Shown in pieces: positions 1-7,881 of a DNA stretch of 64,000 bases; positions within the stretch are counted from its first letter, which is position 1; every line of letters starts with the position of its first letter. A model generated the notes under the pieces. The model was given only the letters and a program-made list of their open reading frames with translations. It ran no database searches and had not been told where the DNA came from. Location of the stretch: NCBI RefSeq assembly GCF_001261775.1, contig NZ_LN868538.1, positions 1,136,312 to 1,200,311 on the forward strand. The letters are read 5' to 3'. Source of the stretch: Anaeromassilibacillus senegalensis (GTDB lineage: Bacteria; Bacillota; Clostridia; Oscillospirales; Acutalibacteraceae). The position numbers and the translations under genes are program-made.

Positions 1-741
1 ACCGAAGAGGAAATCGTACAGCCGCTGAAAAAGCTGATCCGCGTGGCGACGAAGGACGACCTCAAACGCGTGGCGGAAAATTCAATCAAAGAAAAGACCG
101 CGTTCGGCATCTGCCTGAAAAAGATTGCGGCACATAAGCTGGATATGAAGCTGGTCGACGTGGAATACACCTTCGACAACAGCAAGATTTTATTTTATTT
201 TACGGCGGACGGGCGCGTGGATTTCCGCGAGCTGGTCAAGGACCTTGCGTCCGTGTTCCGCACCCGCATCGAACTGCGTCAGATCGGCGTGCGCGACGAA
301 GCAAAGATGCTGGGCGGACTGGGCATCTGCGGGCGGCCGTTCTGTTGCGCCACCTTTTTGAGCGGCTTTCAGCCGGTTTCCATCAAGATGGCCAAGGAAC
401 AGGGGTTGTCCCTGAACCCGGTCAAAATCTCCGGCACCTGCGGCAGGCTGATGTGCTGTTTGAAATACGAACAGGAGGCCTATTCCGACTTGCTGCGCCG
501 CACGCCCTCGGTCAATTCCGTGGTGATCACGCCGTCCGGCAAGGGCGTCGTGGTGGACCAGAATATCCTGACCGGCAAGCTGCTGGTGCGGCTGGATTCC
601 GCGCCGGAAGCCGCGCCGCAGGCCTTTACCGTCAAGCAGGTGAAACTGGTGCGCGGCGCACGCGGCGGCAGTGAAAAGCCGGCGGAAAAACCCTCTGACA
701 AAGCGGAAGCCGCACCGCCGAAAGAGCCGGAACAGAAGTGA
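1..741 (+). CDS. ricT: RicT / PSP1-domain protein (partial, 5' end outside window)
   Basis: The frame is open from the first base, so the gene enters from the left; an internal GTG at 43 is not the real start. The visible part matches the C-terminal two-thirds of the PSP1 family (B. subtilis YaaT/RicT). It shows the cysteine-rich signature LGGLGICGRPFCC and then CGRLMCCLKYEQ. In B. subtilis RicT forms the Y-complex with RicA and RicF, carries iron-sulfur clusters, and helps RNase Y mature mRNAs; it also affects sporulation and competence. The last 30 residues are a Pro/Ala/Lys/Glu-rich tail of low complexity. In B. subtilis ricT lies a few genes from yabB and rsmI, and both occur just downstream here. 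Family assignment is firm; the function is by analogy. Confidence 0.92.
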   Translation, partial: TEEEIVQPLKKLIRVATKDDLKRVAENSIKEKTAFGICLKKIAAHKLDMKLVDVEYTFDNSKILFYFTADGRVDFRELVKDLASVFRTRIELRQIGVRDEAKMLGGLGICGRPFCCATFLSGFQPVSIKMAKEQGLSLNPVKISGTCGRLMCCLKYEQEAYSDLLRRTPSVNSVVITPSGKGVVVDQNILTGKLLVRLDSAPEAAPQAFTVKQVKLVRGARGGSEKPAEKPSDKAEAAPPKEPEQK

Positions 742-783
742 GGTCGAATCGCTGGAATTTTTTATGAAACACACAATAAACTG

Positions 784-811
784 TTGCTTTTTTGTCAATC
801 TGTGTTAAAAT
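784..811 (+). promoter_or_regulatory. Sigma-A-type promoter for the ferredoxin
   Basis: TTGCTT (784-789) and TAAAAT (806-811) are separated by 16 bp, about 30 bp before the ferredoxin start, in an AT-rich gap. Confidence 0.6.
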
Positions 812-821
812 AAGCTTGTAA

Positions 822-1013
<192 letters not shown>

Positions 1014-1032
1014 TTTTCATCTATGCAAGCTA

Positions 1033-1064
1033 AAAGGCGAAGCGCTTGACGCTTCGCCTTTTTT
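1033..1064 (+). terminator. Rho-independent terminator after ferredoxin
   Basis: An 11-bp perfect stem (AAGGCGAAGCG/CGCTTCGCCTT) with a short loop runs into TTTTTT, 20 bp after the ferredoxin stop. Confidence 0.92.
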
Positions 1065-1074
1065 GCACCTCCGC

Positions 1075-1185
1075 CATGGTCAGCACGGCGCGGGCAAACG
1101 CCTGCGCAAGCATGCGTCCACGGATAAGAACCCGCTCCCGTGTGCGCGCTCAGCCGACGATTGGCTGAAGTTCACCGCAGGTCCC
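1075..1185. repeat. Divergent fragment of the type-1 dispersed repeat
   Basis: Contains the recognisable pieces GGTCAGCACGGCGCGGGC, CCACGGAT and AAGAACCCGCTCCCG found in other type-1 copies (39119-39215, 45905-46060, 53575-53660). It is degenerate, so the limits are approximate. Confidence 0.4.
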
Positions 1186-1238
1186 GCGTTTCAGAAATTG
1201 TCATGTCTTTTAAAACAGGCTAAGAGGTATACATAAAA

Positions 1239-1790
1239 ATGAAGGTACTTCCCGTTGTTCCACATGTGGGAATCGGCCCATTAAAGCTGGGCCTGTATCC
1301 CGAACAGATTCTTGCCGCAATCAAGCAGCTGCGTTCCGCATTTCATTTGCCAGACAATCGGGAAATCCAAATTTCAAAAGACACAGAGGACGATGGGTTC
1401 TCCCTGCGATATCTGGACGACGCTTTCTTTTTCCTGGTCCGATACCAAAACAATCGAGCCGTGGAAGTCGCGGTTGATGATACGCTAAAAGAACGCGCAA
1501 AGATCATGCTCTATGATCTGGAGGTTTTTCGAACCCCAGCAGAACAATGCATAACGTTTTTAAAACCATTCAGCCCCTGCTCCTATGATTTGGGAGACGA
1601 ACAGCTCAGTACAAATTATGAATTTGACGATATCGGCATCCGCTTATGGCGGGAACACCCGTTTCATCCGAAGCTTCTTTTCGACGAATCATATATGAAA
1701 GAAATGTCTTTGGTCATCGATGAAATGTACCGGTATCTTTACTTTGAAATAATCGCGGTAAAGCGGCAAACGGACCCAAACCAGGTCTGA
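1239..1790 (+). CDS. Uncharacterised 183-aa protein
   Basis: No function recognised. The protein is soluble-looking, has no signal peptide and begins MKVLPVVPHVGIGPLKLGL. A 'GIGPLKLG' opening followed by acidic and aromatic-rich beta/alpha sequence is seen in some small immunity-like or phage-associated proteins, but that is only a resemblance. A purine-rich stretch AAGAGG lies about 15 bases before the ATG. Base composition is lower in GC than ricT or rsmI and the gene stands alone between a terminator and a repeat array, so horizontal origin is possible. There is no toxin partner beside it. I am confident the ORF is real because it is long, uses normal codons and has no competing frame. Confidence 0.7.
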   Translation: MKVLPVVPHVGIGPLKLGLYPEQILAAIKQLRSAFHLPDNREIQISKDTEDDGFSLRYLDDAFFFLVRYQNNRAVEVAVDDTLKERAKIMLYDLEVFRTPAEQCITFLKPFSPCSYDLGDEQLSTNYEFDDIGIRLWREHPFHPKLLFDESYMKEMSLVIDEMYRYLYFEIIAVKRQTDPNQV

Positions 1791-1805
1791 TGCAAAAAGA
1801 TAGCC

Positions 1806-2592
1806 CTACAATGTCCTTATGTAAAATGATAATAGAGCCGACAATTCGCTGAAAACCATAAAAAGCAAACACACGCAAGCTCCCCCGGCAATGGAGAGCA
1901 CACCGCCCTACCTGAGTGACTCAGGTATGTGAGGATACCGGGGGTGTAGGGGGCGGACCTCCGGTCGGGACGGCGCGGGCGGAAGCCTATTCAAACACAG
2001 GCCCATGGATGCCCGCGACAGGACGTGCAACGTCTTCCGCACCTACGGTGGTTTTCCCATGAGGTCGAATGCTATAAAAAACTCAAGAGGTTCCACCCAA
2101 CAACGTCCTCATGTAAAATGATAAAGCCCAGCTGAGAATTTGCATAAAACCCATAAAAAGCAAACGCAGCCCAAGCTCCACCGGCAATGAAGAGCACGCC
2201 GCCCTCCCTGAGCATCCCAGGTATATGAGGATACCGGGGACGTAGGGGGGCGGACCTCCGGTCGGGACGGCGCGGGCGGAAACTTAGTGTAAGCACAAAC
2301 CCACGGATGCCCGCGACAGGACGTGCAACGTCTTCCGCACCTACGGTGGTTTTCCCATGAGGTCGAATGCTATAAAAAACTCAAGAGTTTCCACCCAACA
2401 ACGTCCTCATGTAAAATGATAAAGCCCAGCTGAGAATTTGCATAAAACCCATAAAAAGCAAACGCAGCCCAAGCTCCACCGGCAATGAAAAGCACGCCGC
2501 TCGCCCTGAGCATCCCAGGTATATGAGGATACCGGGGTGTAGGGGGGCGTGAGTCGAAGTCATCCGGAGCCCAGCTCTAGCGCCCCAAAAAA
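1806..2592. repeat. Type-1 dispersed repeat in about 2.6 tandem copies (period 292-298 bp)
   Basis: The landmark GTAAAATGAT occurs at 1821, 2113 and 2411, giving periods of 292 and 298 bp. Each unit carries the same ordered pieces: CCATAAAAAGCAAAC, CGGCAATGAAGAGCAC, GTATATGAGGATACCGGG, GGACCTCCGGTCGGGACGG, CCGCGACAGGACGTGCAACG and ACGGTGGTTTTCCCATGAGG. Units 2 and 3 are almost identical; unit 1 is more diverged. The last unit ends at GAGTCGAAGTCATCCGGAGC. The same pieces recur at 12230-12790 (inverted), 19130-19360, 28240-28435 and 53570-53885. No conserved protein is encoded. Confidence 0.85.
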
Positions 2593-3630
2593 ACCAATTG
2601 ACATGCACCAAGTAAAAAACTAACGGAAAGCAGCCACTGTTTACCGCCGCTTTTGGAAATGTAGAAATATATTTTAAGAATGGTATGCAAGATAAAAATG
2701 GTTCCCGCCGCTTTTAGAAACGTAGAAAGACCTATTTTAAGCATGATTTGCAAGGTGAAAATGTTCCTCGCCGGAGGCGCGTCCCGACTGGAAGTCCGCG
2801 TCCCGACCGGAGGTCCGTGAAAGACGTTGCACGTCCGTGCCTTTGTCCAACTTTCGTGGCAAGACCGGACACGCAGTGTCTAACGCGCCTACGGCGATGG
2901 TCGTTTGGAGCATCGAGCGAGGCTTTAGCCTCAAGCGAGCGTCCCCACCGGAGGTGCCGCCCGGCATGAGGGCAACCAGCGGTTTTCTCCCGCTTTTTCA
3001 AAAGCGTAAAAAGGGATAGGATTGCACATGCAATTATTTTGCTTCTTACATGTAAAGCGTTTTGGGTTTTGTTTTTTAATACAAGATTGTCTATGTAACA
3101 ATTTCTATTATAATCGTGTTGTGAAATAAAACAGAGGTTATAAAAGAAATGTTGCTTATGCAATAAATCTTCTTTTGTTTTCTCAAAGTGAAGGAACCCG
3201 TTGTTTTCGCAATGTGAAATTTACTTTTGCTTGTTTAAAACATAGAATCCCATTGTTTTTGAAAGATAAAAATTTGTTTTACTTTTTTAAAGTAAACAAT
3301 TTTTGCTGTCGCTTTTATAAAGCGACGTACATTCCGCGGCTTTCGCCGGGGAACCAAAGAAAAGCCCCAGAGGCAGCACCCTGCCTCATAAACAACCCTA
3401 TCACTCGTTTCCACTCGCTCTTCTCAGGAAGAGAGTCCCGCTCCTTGCGAGGAGCGGCAAAGGGCCCTGCCCTTTGATCCCGCCGCTTTTCAGAAAAGCG
3501 GAAAAACGCGTTAAAGCCGTTACCTACAAGGGTCAATAAAGACCCGGGAGCTTGTCCCGTCCGTCCCGCCACTGCGCGGAACCAACCCCGGAAAAAGAAA
3601 AGGGCGGGCCGTGCTGACCGCAGGTCCGCA
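2593..3630. repeat. Type-2 dispersed repeat: chain of short stem-loops (long copy)
   Basis: About 1 kb that matches 19365-20160 over most of its length and 53885-54760 in part. It opens with two short CCGCTTTT...GTAGAAA units, then a GC-rich block (GTCCAACTTTCGTGGCAAGACC, split here by copies), then an AT-rich block, and then a run of stem-loops: GTCGCTTTtatAAAGCGAC (3308-3326), CGGCtttcGCCG, GAGGCAgcacccTGCCTC, GCTCCTtgcgAGGAGC, AAGGGccctgCCCTT and CCGCTTTTcagAAAAGCGG. It fills the gap between the type-1 array and trmN6, ending six bases before the trmN6 ribosome site. No gene is supported here. Confidence 0.85.
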
Positions 3631-3645
3631 GGTCTGGAGGTTATG

Positions 3646-4404
3646 ATGTTACTTCCCAACGAACACTACGAACCCCTCTCCGGGGGAATCTCCTTGATCG
3701 TTTCCCCCGTCCATCGGTTTAATACAGATACCGTGCTTCTCGCATGGTTTGCCGCACCGCGCAAAAATGAGGCCTGCGCCGATTTTGGAACCGGCTGCGG
3801 GGCCATCCCTCTGATCTGGTGCGCTAAAGCCCGGACCGGCGAAGGTTCCCTGCCCGCGAAAGTCTATGCCGTCGAGCTTCAGGAAGACGCCTGCTCCATG
3901 GCGGAGCGCTCCGTTCTGGAAAATGGGCTGGACAAAACCATTTCCATCGTCCACGGGGACCTGACGCAGCTCCCCTACCTGCACGCGCCGCGCGGGCTGG
4001 ACCTGGTCTGCTGCAACCCGCCGTACAAGCCGGAGGGGACCGGCATCCGGAACCCGCACGAGGGCATGTCCATCGCGCGGCACGAGGTTGCGTGCGGATT
4101 CGCGGACATCGCAAAGGCAGCGTCTTACCAGCTCCGGTTCGGCGGAAGGTTCTGCTGCTGCCTGCGGCCGGAACGCCTCTGCGGTGTCATGGATGACCTG
4201 CGGAACGCCGGGCTGGAACCAAAACGTCTGCGCTTTGTGCAGCAGCGGACGGACAAGCCGCCGTCTTTGTTCCTCTTGCAGGCGGCGCGCGGCGGTAAAC
4301 CGGGACTCCGCGTGGAACCTGTTCTGTTCGTTGAGGACGCATCCGGCGGCTTTTCCCCGGAAATGATTCAAATTTACGGCGCATACAAGGAGGGCCATTT
4401 ATGA
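3646..4404 (+). CDS. trmN6: tRNA1(Val) (adenine37-N6)-methyltransferase family (YabB/TrmN6)
   Basis: A class I SAM methyltransferase of 252 residues. Motif I is visible as DFGTGCGAIPL, and the catalytic NPPY motif of N6-adenine methyltransferases as CCNPPYKPEG. The N-terminus (LSGGISLIVSPVHRFNTDTVLLAWF) is characteristic of the YfiC/YabB family, which in E. coli methylates A37 of valine tRNA. ATG codons lie at 3643 and 3646; I chose 3646 because GGAGG ends at 3640, which is too close to 3643. The stop overlaps the rsmI start as ATGA, so the two genes are translationally coupled, as in B. subtilis yabB-yabC. The substrate in this organism is inferred. Confidence 0.9.
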   Translation: MLLPNEHYEPLSGGISLIVSPVHRFNTDTVLLAWFAAPRKNEACADFGTGCGAIPLIWCAKARTGEGSLPAKVYAVELQEDACSMAERSVLENGLDKTISIVHGDLTQLPYLHAPRGLDLVCCNPPYKPEGTGIRNPHEGMSIARHEVACGFADIAKAASYQLRFGGRFCCCLRPERLCGVMDDLRNAGLEPKRLRFVQQRTDKPPSLFLLQAARGGKPGLRVEPVLFVEDASGGFSPEMIQIYGAYKEGHL

Positions 4405-5240
4405 CCGGCACATTGTACATTGTAGGCACGCCCATCGGCAATCTATCGGACTTTTCGCCGCGCGCGGCGGAAACGCTTTCTTCCGTTGATTTTATCGCGG
4501 CGGAGGATACCCGCGTTACACTCAAGCTATTGAACCATTTCGGCATCAAAAAACCGCTGGTCAGTTATTTTGAGCACAACAAGCGCGAGCGCGGCGAGTT
4601 GATCTGCGCCCGGCTGGAAGCAGGGGAATCCTGCGCGCTGGTCTCCGACGCGGGAATGCCCGCCATCTCCGACCCGGGCGAGCTGCTGGTGGCCCAGTGC
4701 GCCGAGCGGGGGATTCCGGTGCTGGCGGTACCGGGGCCCAGCGCCGTCGTCTCCGCACTGGCAATCTCCGGCCTGCCGACGGGCCGCTTCACCTTTGAGG
4801 GCTTTTTGAGCGTCAACAAAAAGAGCCGCCGGGACCATCTGGACGACGTGAAGAACGAACGGCGCACCATGGTCTTTTATGAGGCGCCGCACAAGCTGTA
4901 CGCCACCCTGCGCGACATGCTGGCCACGTGGGGCGACCGCCGCATTGCGATCGTGCGGGAGCTGACCAAAATCCACGAGGAAGCCGTGCGGACCACACTC
5001 AGCGAGGCGGTCAGGCGCTGCAAGGAGGAGCCCTTCAAGGGGGAGATCGTCCTGGTCATCGAAGGCGCGCCCGAACCGGAAACAGACGGCTACACGCTGG
5101 AGGAGGCCGTCGCGCTGGCAAAGGAGCTGATTGCGGAGGGCACCGCGCCGTCCGAAGCCGCCAAACGCGCCGCGCAGGAAAGCGGTCTGGCCAAGCGCGA
5201 TATCTACCGGGAGATACTGGCCCAACCGAATTTGGATTGA
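4401..5240 (+). CDS. rsmI: 16S rRNA (cytidine1402-2'-O)-methyltransferase RsmI
   Basis: 279 residues, normal length. The N-terminal signature LYIVGTPIGNL and the tetrapyrrole-methylase fold motifs (AAEDTR, SDAGMPAISDPG, VPGPSAVVSALAISGLP, RTMVFYEAPHKL) are all present. RsmI methylates the ribose of C1402 in the decoding centre of 16S rRNA using SAM. The C-terminal ~50 residues (LAKELIAEGTAPSEAAKRAA) form the usual small helical extension. Its ATG overlaps the trmN6 stop, so it has no independent ribosome site of note. A modest hairpin terminator follows at 5442. Confidence 0.96.
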   Translation: MTGTLYIVGTPIGNLSDFSPRAAETLSSVDFIAAEDTRVTLKLLNHFGIKKPLVSYFEHNKRERGELICARLEAGESCALVSDAGMPAISDPGELLVAQCAERGIPVLAVPGPSAVVSALAISGLPTGRFTFEGFLSVNKKSRRDHLDDVKNERRTMVFYEAPHKLYATLRDMLATWGDRRIAIVRELTKIHEEAVRTTLSEAVRRCKEEPFKGEIVLVIEGAPEPETDGYTLEEAVALAKELIAEGTAPSEAAKRAAQESGLAKRDIYREILAQPNLD

Positions 5241-5441
5241 CCCTGTCCTGATGAAAAAAGTCCCCCCTTCCGCTGCCCGCAGACCATGTGATACGATGAC
5301 CGGCCGCTGTCTGGAACCGGGCAGCCTGTACCCGCCGTGAGAAAACGGCGTCCCTGCCTTGCCGCAGCCACAGCCTGTGCGCATCAGCGTCTGTATGTTG
5401 GCGCCTCTAAACGAATGGTTCCCTATACAAACAGTTTCACT

Positions 5442-5472
5442 TTCCCGCCCTCACACGGAGCGGGAATTTTTT
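5442..5472 (+). terminator. Probable terminator of trmN6-rsmI
   Basis: A 7-bp stem TTCCCGC/GCGGGAA followed by TTTTTTA, 200 bp after rsmI. Confidence 0.55.
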
Positions 5473-5584
5473 ATTACATTTAGAAAATCCTTGGACTTTC
5501 CACTTCTAAACGCAACAAAAAATCCTTTTCTGCCACCCCAATCGGAAAGCGCTCAGGAATTCAAAAAATACAACTATTTTGAAC
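5471..5584. repeat. Type-3 dispersed repeat, copy 1; rest of the gap carries little else
   Basis: The segment with AGAAAATCCTTGGACTTTCC, CACTTCTAAACG and GGAAAGCGCTCAGGAA matches 28490-28605 and, for its first 45 bases, 22258-22301. It always follows a T-run at a gene end. Apart from this repeat, the rsmI terminator and the rubrerythrin promoter, I see nothing in 5241-5850. Confidence 0.6.
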
Positions 5585-5704
5585 GAAAACCAATCCGGAA
5601 TCAATTTGGGAAAACGGCTTCCAATGTGTGGATATGCTCTATCTCAAGCGGGAACTGTCACCCAGATTTTTACAATTTTTCACAAAATGTTCTTTCTTTC
5701 TCCG

Positions 5705-5733
5705 TTGATTATAATTTCCTCGGCATGTATAAT
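5705..5733 (+). promoter_or_regulatory. Sigma-A promoter of rubrerythrin
   Basis: TTGATT (5705-5710), exactly 17 bp, then TATAAT (5728-5733), with TG just upstream of the -10. It gives a leader of about 110 bases before the rubrerythrin ATG. Confidence 0.75.
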
Positions 5734-5850
5734 AGTTGGTAGGAGCTGGAAAACTAGTATTGCTCCGGCAGGCGGGCAAACCGCCGATTTGTTCCGGGAT
5801 CAAGCGACGGAATTTACGCTTGAAATGATACATGCAGGAGGAAAAAAGCT

Positions 5851-6390
5851 ATGGAATTAAAAGGCAGCAGAACAGAAGCGAACTTAATGGCCGCATTCGC
5901 GGGTGAGTCCCAGGCACGCAACAAGTACACCTTCTACGCATCCAAGGCGAGAAAAGAAGGCTATGAGCAGATCGCGGCCATCTTTGAGGAAACCGCGCAC
6001 AACGAGAAGGAGCACGCGGAGCTGTGGTTCAAGGCGCTGCACGACGGTGGCATCGGCACCACACTGGACAACCTGAAGGACGCCGCCGCGGGCGAAAACT
6101 ACGAGTGGACCGAGATGTACAAGGAATTTGCAGACGTCGCGGAGGAAGAGGGCTTTACCGCGCTCGCCGCGCAGATGCGCCTGATCGCTTCTGTCGAGAA
6201 GACCCACGAGGAGCGCTACCGCAAACTCGCGCAGAACATTGAAGAAGACATCGTCTTCAAGGCGGGCGAAGAAACCGTATGGGTATGCCGCAACTGTGGA
6301 TATATCCACATCGGCAAGGCCGCCCCGGCGATCTGCCCGGCGTGCAAACATCCGCAGGCCTATTTTGAGCGCCGTGCGGTAAACTATTAA
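5851..6390 (+). CDS. rbr: Rubrerythrin
   Basis: 179 residues with the two rubrerythrin modules. Residues 1-135 are a ferritin-like four-helix bundle with the diiron ligands in ExxH-type motifs ([21 protein letters not shown], and a second half ending [10 protein letters not shown]). Residues ~145-175 are a rubredoxin-like iron site with C-x2-C pairs (CRNCGY and CPACKH). Rubrerythrin reduces hydrogen peroxide in the cytoplasm of anaerobes, taking electrons from rubredoxin-type donors. An AGGAGG about 10 bases upstream fixes the start. It is monocistronic with a strong promoter and terminator. No PerR gene lies nearby. Confidence 0.96.
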   Translation: MELKGSRTEANLMAAFAGESQARNKYTFYASKARKEGYEQIAAIFEETAHNEKEHAELWFKALHDGGIGTTLDNLKDAAAGENYEWTEMYKEFADVAEEEGFTALAAQMRLIASVEKTHEERYRKLAQNIEEDIVFKAGEETVWVCRNCGYIHIGKAAPAICPACKHPQAYFERRAVNY

Positions 6391-6407
6391 ATTTCTGTCA
6401 AACACCA

Positions 6408-6446
6408 AAAAGACCGGCCATGCAATGCATGGCCGGTCTTTTTTAT
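6408..6446 (+). terminator. Rho-independent terminator of rubrerythrin
   Basis: AAGACCGGCCATGCA/TGCATGGCCGGTCTT, a near-perfect 15-bp stem, then TTTTTAT. The rest of the gap to 6732 holds only an imperfect CACGCCGG/CCGGCGTG pairing (about 6633-6712) with a T-rich tail on the minus strand, which may end the AbrB-like gene. Confidence 0.9.
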
Positions 6447-6732
6447 GTTTCATCTGCTATAACGGCCCCGCCCGCTGTACACATACCGCTTTTTTCGGCC
6501 GGGCGCTCAACCGGTATGCGGGAGAATCAGCGGGCGACGCTCTCATATATCCCACTGCCGGGATACAATTTTATTGTAGCACGCCGGTTTTATCCAGACA
6601 ACCTGTGACAATTACTGTGACATAAAAAATAGAAAACACGCCGGTTGCCGCACTGCCTTCCCCTGTTTACCCTAACAAGGAAAGACGTATCCGTGCGGCT
6701 GTCCCGGCGTGCTTTAAGGTATATGAACTCCC

Positions 6733-6996
6733 TTATGCTTCTTTCTCTGCGCCTGCCATTGCAAAAATTGATCTGGCACAGTTCGAGCACACAAAGTGTT
6801 TTTGATAGTGCAAAAGATCCTCGCTGCCTCCACAGAACATACAACTGGTCCCTTGTTTGCGCAGCAGAATCCCGTCCTCCTGCATCACAATTTCCAGCTT
6901 GTCCCCAGCCTGCCAGCGGAAGCTCTCCCGCACCTCTGCAGGAAGTGCGACGCGTCCCAGCTCGTCTAATTTGCGAACCTGTTTCATTTCCATCAT
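6733..6996 (-). CDS. AbrB/SpoVT-family regulator with C-terminal zinc-ribbon-like motif
   Basis: 87 residues. Residues 4-50 are a SpoVT-AbrB swapped-hairpin DNA-binding domain (VRKLDELGRVALPAEVRESFRWQAGDKLEI). Residues ~53-78 add two CxxC pairs (CMFCGG and CSNC) spaced like a small zinc ribbon, followed by a short Ala/Glu-rich tail. AbrB proteins are transition-state regulators that bind AT-rich promoters as multimers. An AGAGGGGG ribosome site six bases before 6996 supports that ATG. The long AT-rich gap upstream (6997-7536) is a possible target region. The exact regulon is unknown. Confidence 0.85.
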   Translation of the reverse strand: MMEMKQVRKLDELGRVALPAEVRESFRWQAGDKLEIVMQEDGILLRKQGTSCMFCGGSEDLLHYQKHFVCSNCARSIFAMAGAEKEA

Positions 6997-7467
6997 ATAC
7001 TGCCCCCTCTTTCCTTTTCGTCTTACTCAGAATAACATAATATGTAAAAAATGTCAATTCAAAAATCACATAATATCATGCTTCGTGAGATTGAATTTTT
7101 GGCAATATGCAAAAACTTAGCGTTGTAAGGCATTTATTTTCAATATAATAATTTTAAATACCCGTTATAACGCAAATTTACCCCTGACCACAAGAGATAC
7201 CTGTATATTTACAATCTATCCAGCCGGGGAAAGACACTCCTTTTCAGATTAACAGCTTATTAAATTTGAATTATCTGGAAACGCTGGAAATGATGGTGAA
7301 TTACATTCACGCAACAAATAATTATTTTCTCTTTTTAATCTTCAACTCTTTTTTCTTTTCAAAAAAGCCGTAGATTGGTATCCTTTTTTACCCGAAAGCC
7401 TTCCAAATCCCTGTATTTTTTATCCATTTCTTCCGTCAATTTTATTCACACGCATAATACGCTTTCA
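6997..7467. other. AT-rich divergent intergenic region
   Basis: About 540 bp of AT-rich DNA between the AbrB-like and XRE genes, unlike the GC-rich surroundings. It holds repeated CGTTATAACGCAAATT-like strings and TATAAT-like sequences but no ORF or RNA gene that I can support. It probably contains both divergent promoters. Confidence 0.5.
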
Positions 7468-7490
7468 TTATACACAGAATCTGCGTATAA
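7468..7490. promoter_or_regulatory. 23-bp near-perfect palindrome, candidate XRE operator
   Basis: TTATACACAGA-a-TCTGCGTATAA: the 11-base arms match at 10 positions. It lies about 47 bp upstream of the XRE start and is flanked by further GCATAATACGC and GCGTATAACGC half-sites, which suits autoregulation by the adjacent XRE protein. This is inference from position and symmetry. Confidence 0.55.
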
Positions 7491-7536
7491 CGCAATCCCA
7501 CATTTTGATCTACCCTATTATAACCTTGGTGATAAT

Positions 7537-7770
7537 ATGCGCTTGAGACTGCGAGAGCTTCGTGAAGACAGCGATAAAAAGCAACAGGAACTGGCTGAAT
7601 ACCTCGGCTGCTGCCAGCAGACCTATTCCCGTTATGAAAACGGCAAAGCGCAGCCCTCTTTGGAGGTAATGGAGGCGCTTTCCGTGTTTTATGGCGTCAG
7701 TGTGGATTACCTCATGGGCCTGACGGATGATCCCAAGCCCCATGAACGCAGCCGCAAAATAGAACTGTAA
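7537..7770 (+). CDS. XRE-family transcriptional regulator
   Basis: 77 residues, nearly all a helix-turn-helix domain: RLRELREDSDKKQQELAEYLGCCQQTYSRYENGKAQPSLE in split form, ending in the common VSVDYLMGLTDDP. The ORF extends upstream to 7375, but the extra residues look like translated promoter DNA; the ATG at 7537 matches the family start and has a weak GGTGAT before it. It is probably a repressor acting on its own AT-rich control region, which carries a palindrome. No phage genes are adjacent. Confidence 0.85.
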   Translation: MRLRLRELREDSDKKQQELAEYLGCCQQTYSRYENGKAQPSLEVMEALSVFYGVSVDYLMGLTDDPKPHERSRKIEL

Positions 7771-7809
7771 AAAACCGCCCGCCCTGCTTCCTTGCAGGGC
7801 GGGCGGTTT
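7771..7809. terminator. Bidirectional terminator between convergent genes
   Basis: ACCGCCCGCCCTGC/GCAGGGCGGGCGGT, a 14-bp perfect stem. The longer T-run is on the minus strand (GGTTTTTTAC), so it best serves the YdcF-like gene, but it also follows the XRE stop directly. Confidence 0.88.
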
Positions 7810-7881
7810 GCTGTGACCAGGTTCGATATCTTTCAACCCGGAAATTTTGTGCCCGGGCAGCTGGTGCGTCACCGCATCCGC

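Noticed and set aside
5359..5860. ORFs of 127 and 93 aa in the rsmI-rubrerythrin gap
   Set aside because: They cross a terminator, a type-3 repeat and the rubrerythrin promoter; codon use is not gene-like.
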